Shown here: positions 5,913 to 7,582 of the stretch, piece by piece
Layout: every line of letters begins with the position of its first letter
Numbering within the stretch: position 1 is the first letter of the stretch
Source of the DNA: Patescibacteria group bacterium
GTDB lineage: Bacteria > Patescibacteriota > Saccharimonadia > Saccharimonadales > CAIOMD01
Direction: 5' to 3'
NCBI GenBank assembly: GCA_030917025.1
Contig: JAUPVN010000099.1
Coordinates: 1 to 7,582, forward strand
Length of the DNA: 7,582 nt
Notes under the pieces: model-generated
Told to the model about the DNA's origin: nothing
Seen by the model: only the letters and a program-made list of their open reading frames with translations
Database searches by the model: none
Made by a program: the position numbers and the translations under genes

Positions 5913-6765
5913 GTTCGCTCCTAATTTTACCTTGTAGGGTTCTTAGCTCGTGCAGAGCCTCTTTAGCTTGCTCATGATTTGGTGGCATACCATGCCAAGC
6001 AAAATCGTATTCCATAAAATCTACACCCTTACCGGGAATAGTATGGGCAATGATCATTACCGGTTTTTCTACTATTGCTCTTGCCATAGCACATGTATCT
6101 ATAAAAGACTCTATATTATTACCATCTGTTTCTAATACATACCAGCCAAAGGCTTCCCATTTAGCTTTTAAATCTTCTAGGGGCATAACCGACTCTGTGG
6201 GACCATCTATTTGAATGTTATTACGGTCTATTACTCCAATTATGTTATGCAAACCATGTCTTGGGGCCATCATAGCGGCCTCCCAAATGTTACCTTCGTC
6301 TAGCTCACCATCGCCCATTACAACATAAACCCAGCGGTGGTGTTGTTTATTAAGGCGCAAAGCAAGGGCTATACCAATAGCTTGGCTTAAGCCACAGCCC
6401 AAAGGCCCACTAGTACTTTCTAGCCCTGCAAGGCGTGTACGTTCTGGGTGGCCTTGCAAACGGCTACCAAGTTTACGCAAGGTAGAAAGTTCTTTTTTAT
6501 CAAAATAGCCAGCCTCTGCCATGGCAGCGTATCTAACCGGTACACAGTGTCCGTTACTTAATATCAAATAATCACGCTCATCCCAATCTGGTTTTTTAGG
6601 ATTATGCCGCAAAATATCAAAATAAAATGCCGTAAAAATATCTGCTAAACCCATTGGCCCGGCAGAATGCCCACTACCAGCATTTTCTAGCATTTTAATA
6701 ATTTCTTTACGTATTACAACAGCCTTTTTTTCTAGCTCGCTAATTGTGTATTTTTTTGCTAACAT
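5905..6765 (-). CDS. tkt: Transketolase, N-terminal subunit (thiamine-diphosphate pyrophosphate-binding domain)
   Basis: The first half of the split transketolase, 286 residues, binding the diphosphate end of thiamine diphosphate through Mg. Landmarks are GSGHSAGPMGLADI (30-43) with H33, LSNGHCVPVRYA (69-80) with H73, GHPE (105-108), and SGPLGCGLSQAIGIALA (119-135). The cofactor motif starts at GDGELDEGNIWEA (151-163) and ends at DRNN (180-183). The N-terminal LEKKAVVIRKEII is also typical of TktN. Position 71 is Asn in SNGH where many transketolases have SKGH, and Cys follows the His, a variation that may be lineage-specific. Length fits stand-alone TktN (270-290). The start is supported by AAGGA 5 nt upstream and an in-frame TAG at 6781-6783. 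A promoter candidate lies directly upstream. It overlaps its partner by 8 bp and leads the transketolase-aldolase-kinase block. Confidence 0.95.
   Translation of the reverse strand: MLAKKYTISELEKKAVVIRKEIIKMLENAGSGHSAGPMGLADIFTAFYFDILRHNPKKPDWDERDYLILSNGHCVPVRYAAMAEAGYFDKKELSTLRKLGSRLQGHPERTRLAGLESTSGPLGCGLSQAIGIALALRLNKQHHRWVYVVMGDGELDEGNIWEAAMMAPRHGLHNIIGVIDRNNIQIDGPTESVMPLEDLKAKWEAFGWYVLETDGNNIESFIDTCAMARAIVEKPVMIIAHTIPGKGVDFMEYDFAWHGMPPNHEQAKEALHELRTLQGKIRSEHE
5918..5922 (-). promoter_or_regulatory. tkt: Shine-Dalgarno of transketolase C-terminal gene, inside the N-terminal gene
   Basis: AGGAG on the minus strand, 5 nt before the ATG at 5912, lies within the last codons of the N-terminal subunit. 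It decides the start of the C-terminal subunit and supports the 8-bp overlap as real coupling. Confidence 0.8.
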
Positions 6766-6770
6766 AACAT

Positions 6771-6775
6771 TCCTT
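6771..6775 (-). promoter_or_regulatory. tkt: Shine-Dalgarno of transketolase N-terminal gene
   Basis: AAGGA on the minus strand with 5-nt spacing to the ATG at 6765. A second ATG (6768-6770) lies in the spacer but is out of frame with the gene. Confidence 0.75.
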
Positions 6776-6785
6776 TTATGCTAAT

Positions 6786-6794
6786 ACTATACCA
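6786..6794 (-). promoter_or_regulatory. Candidate extended -10 promoter for the transketolase-aldolase-kinase block
   Basis: The minus strand reads TGGTATAGT, a TGn extended -10 with a TATAGT hexamer (6786-6791). A start near 6779 gives a leader of about 14 nt carrying the AAGGA ribosome binding site, a sensible layout. No good -35 is present. A perfect TATAAT at 6802-6807, with only weak TTTAGC-like sequence upstream, is an alternative. The 80-bp gap (6766-6845) is otherwise very AT-rich with no terminator hairpin. Confidence 0.5.
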
Positions 6795-6845
6795 TAATAA
6801 TATTATATAGTTATAGATAAATAAGGCTAAACATTTTAATTTAAC

Positions 6846-7481
6846 TTAATTATTAACTAAATATGTAAGTTTAATGTATTCTTGGGTGGGATTTGGGGCT
6901 TTCTGGATGGCACTACCAACATTTACTACATCTATACCAGCATTAGCAATTTCTGCACAGTTTTGGCTATTTGCACCACCATCCCAACCAAATTCTAAGT
7001 AATTATTAAATACCTTACATTGATTTACTTTAACAAGCTGGCTTAAGTCTGCGGGTTTACCACCCTGATAGCCCAAATTACCACCAAAAATTAAAACATG
7101 TTGGAACTTTGGCAAGATATCTTGAACTGATTCTACAGTGGTTTCTGGCAACAATGCTAACCCAACCTTTATTTTATTATTTTTTAGTTTGCTTATTACT
7201 TCATTAATATCATCTTTACATTCTGCATGAACAATTACTAAATTTGGCTTCCAGCCTATTATTGTGTCTAAGGCGCTAAGCGGATGATTATACATAACAT
7301 GAACATCTAATATTGCAGGCGAACTGATTTTTAACAGATTTTCTGGTGGCGATTTTGTTGGCGTAAATATGCCGTCCATGAAATCTATGTGTATACGTTT
7401 TGCAAAACTATTTAATAGTATTAGTTGTTTATTAAACGTTTCCTCGTCTGTGGCTGTTACCGTTGGGCTAATATATTTCAT
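6846..7481 (-). CDS. rpe: Ribulose-phosphate 3-epimerase-like TIM-barrel protein (divergent)
   Basis: A 211-residue protein of the ribulose-phosphate epimerase family, which interconverts ribulose-5-P and xylulose-5-P. Xylulose-5-P is a transketolase substrate, matching the neighbours. The metal and catalytic residues can be traced: HIDFMDGIFTP (31-41) with H31 and D33, LDVHVM (58-63) with H61, IVHAE (83-87), and WDGGAN (166-171) with D167 as second catalytic Asp. NVGSAI (187-192) is the phosphate-binding end. Length is slightly short for the family (about 215-225). The usual M-x-V-x-PGFGGQ loop is replaced by LIFGGNLGYQGG (130-141), and the N-terminal serine-rich strand reads ISPTVTA. Activity on ribulose-5-P is therefore likely but not certain; another phosphosugar epimerase (for example allulose-6-P type) is possible. 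The start is backed by an in-frame TAA at 7500-7502. Only a weak purine run (AAAAGA) precedes the ATG, which lies 10 nt after the preceding gene's stop. Confidence 0.82.
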   Translation of the reverse strand: MKYISPTVTATDEETFNKQLILLNSFAKRIHIDFMDGIFTPTKSPPENLLKISSPAILDVHVMYNHPLSALDTIIGWKPNLVIVHAECKDDINEVISKLKNNKIKVGLALLPETTVESVQDILPKFQHVLIFGGNLGYQGGKPADLSQLVKVNQCKVFNNYLEFGWDGGANSQNCAEIANAGIDVVNVGSAIQKAPNPTQEYIKLTYLVNN

Positions 7482-7491
7482 TCTTTTAATA

Positions 7492-7582
7492 TTAATCTGT
7501 TATAACTTTAATATCAAAGTCAGTAAACAGGCCAGACCCCGTAATGCCAACCGTATTATTTATTATTGAGATCGGATGAGCA
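7492..7582 (-). CDS. C-terminal tail of an unidentified gene (cut by window edge)
   Basis: The minus strand carries an open frame entering from the window edge for 29 codons and ending at TAA (7492-7494). The tail contains HPISIINN and TVGITGSGLFTDFDIKVI, alternating hydrophobic and polar residues like the last beta-strands of a globular protein. The stop lies 10 nt before the epimerase-like ATG, so the two genes are probably in one operon. The fragment is too short for me to name; a sugar-phosphate enzyme would fit the context, but nothing in the tail proves it. The alternative that this is chance coding is possible, since 29 codons is short. Confidence 0.5.
   Translation of the reverse strand, partial: AHPISIINNTVGITGSGLFTDFDIKVITD

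Noticed and set aside
5905..6765. Transketolase in two pieces read as a frameshifted single gene
   Set aside because: The second half has its own strong AGGAG and ATG, both halves have the usual stand-alone lengths, and split transketolases are well known; no frameshift is needed.
7369..7569. Plus-strand 66-codon frame spanning the start of the epimerase-like gene
   Set aside because: It overlaps the epimerase-like gene antisense and the preceding gene's tail, with no recognisable motif.
1..7582. Alternative genetic code (TGA as Gly) as in some candidate-phyla bacteria
   Set aside because: All genes are intact without TGA recoding, and the kinase gene ends in TGA at the expected family length, so the standard bacterial code fits.

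Overview
The window is AT-rich, densely packed bacterial DNA. All eight recognisable genes, plus the tail of a ninth, lie on the minus strand, so transcription runs from high to low coordinates. Small intergenic gaps, several direct junctions, standard stops (TAA, with TGA ending the sugar kinase), a split transketolase and divergent Rpe-like and aldolase sequences suggest a reduced genome. A Candidate Phyla Radiation (Patescibacteria/Saccharibacteria-like) bacterium is my best guess. This is an impression from protein style, not a demonstrated placement.

In transcription order: (1) the last 29 codons of an unidentified gene (7582-7492); (2) a ribulose-phosphate 3-epimerase-like protein (7481-6846); (3) an 80-bp AT-rich gap with a good extended -10 promoter; (4) the N-terminal (6765-5905) and C-terminal (5912-4929) halves of a split transketolase, overlapping by 8 bp; (5) a 116-bp gap; (6) a class II fructose-bisphosphate-type aldolase (4812-3895); (7) a PfkB-family sugar kinase (3873-2890); (8) a 68-bp gap; (9) a 419-residue protein I do not recognise (2821-1562); (10) a LOG/SLOG-family protein (1561-953), whose ATG directly follows the previous gene's TAA in the same reading frame; (11) a 43-bp gap with a candidate short-leader promoter; (12) the first 303 codons of uvrB (909-1, cut by the window edge).

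The central block (7481-2890) is a sugar-phosphate cassette. Epimerase and transketolase belong to the non-oxidative pentose phosphate pathway, the aldolase joins or splits ketose bisphosphates, and the PfkB protein is an ATP-dependent sugar or nucleoside kinase. No transaldolase is present in the window. Kinase plus aldolase could in principle replace it through sedoheptulose-1,7-bisphosphate, but this is inference. The unknown-protein/LOG pair forms a second unit, and uvrB (nucleotide excision repair) is a housekeeping neighbour.

I see no tRNA, rRNA, CRISPR array, insertion sequence or convincing intrinsic terminator. No gene-free stretch exceeds 300 bp. The most unusual items are the unknown 419-residue protein, its one-stop in-frame junction with the LOG protein, and the non-canonical active-site loops in the epimerase-like and aldolase proteins.
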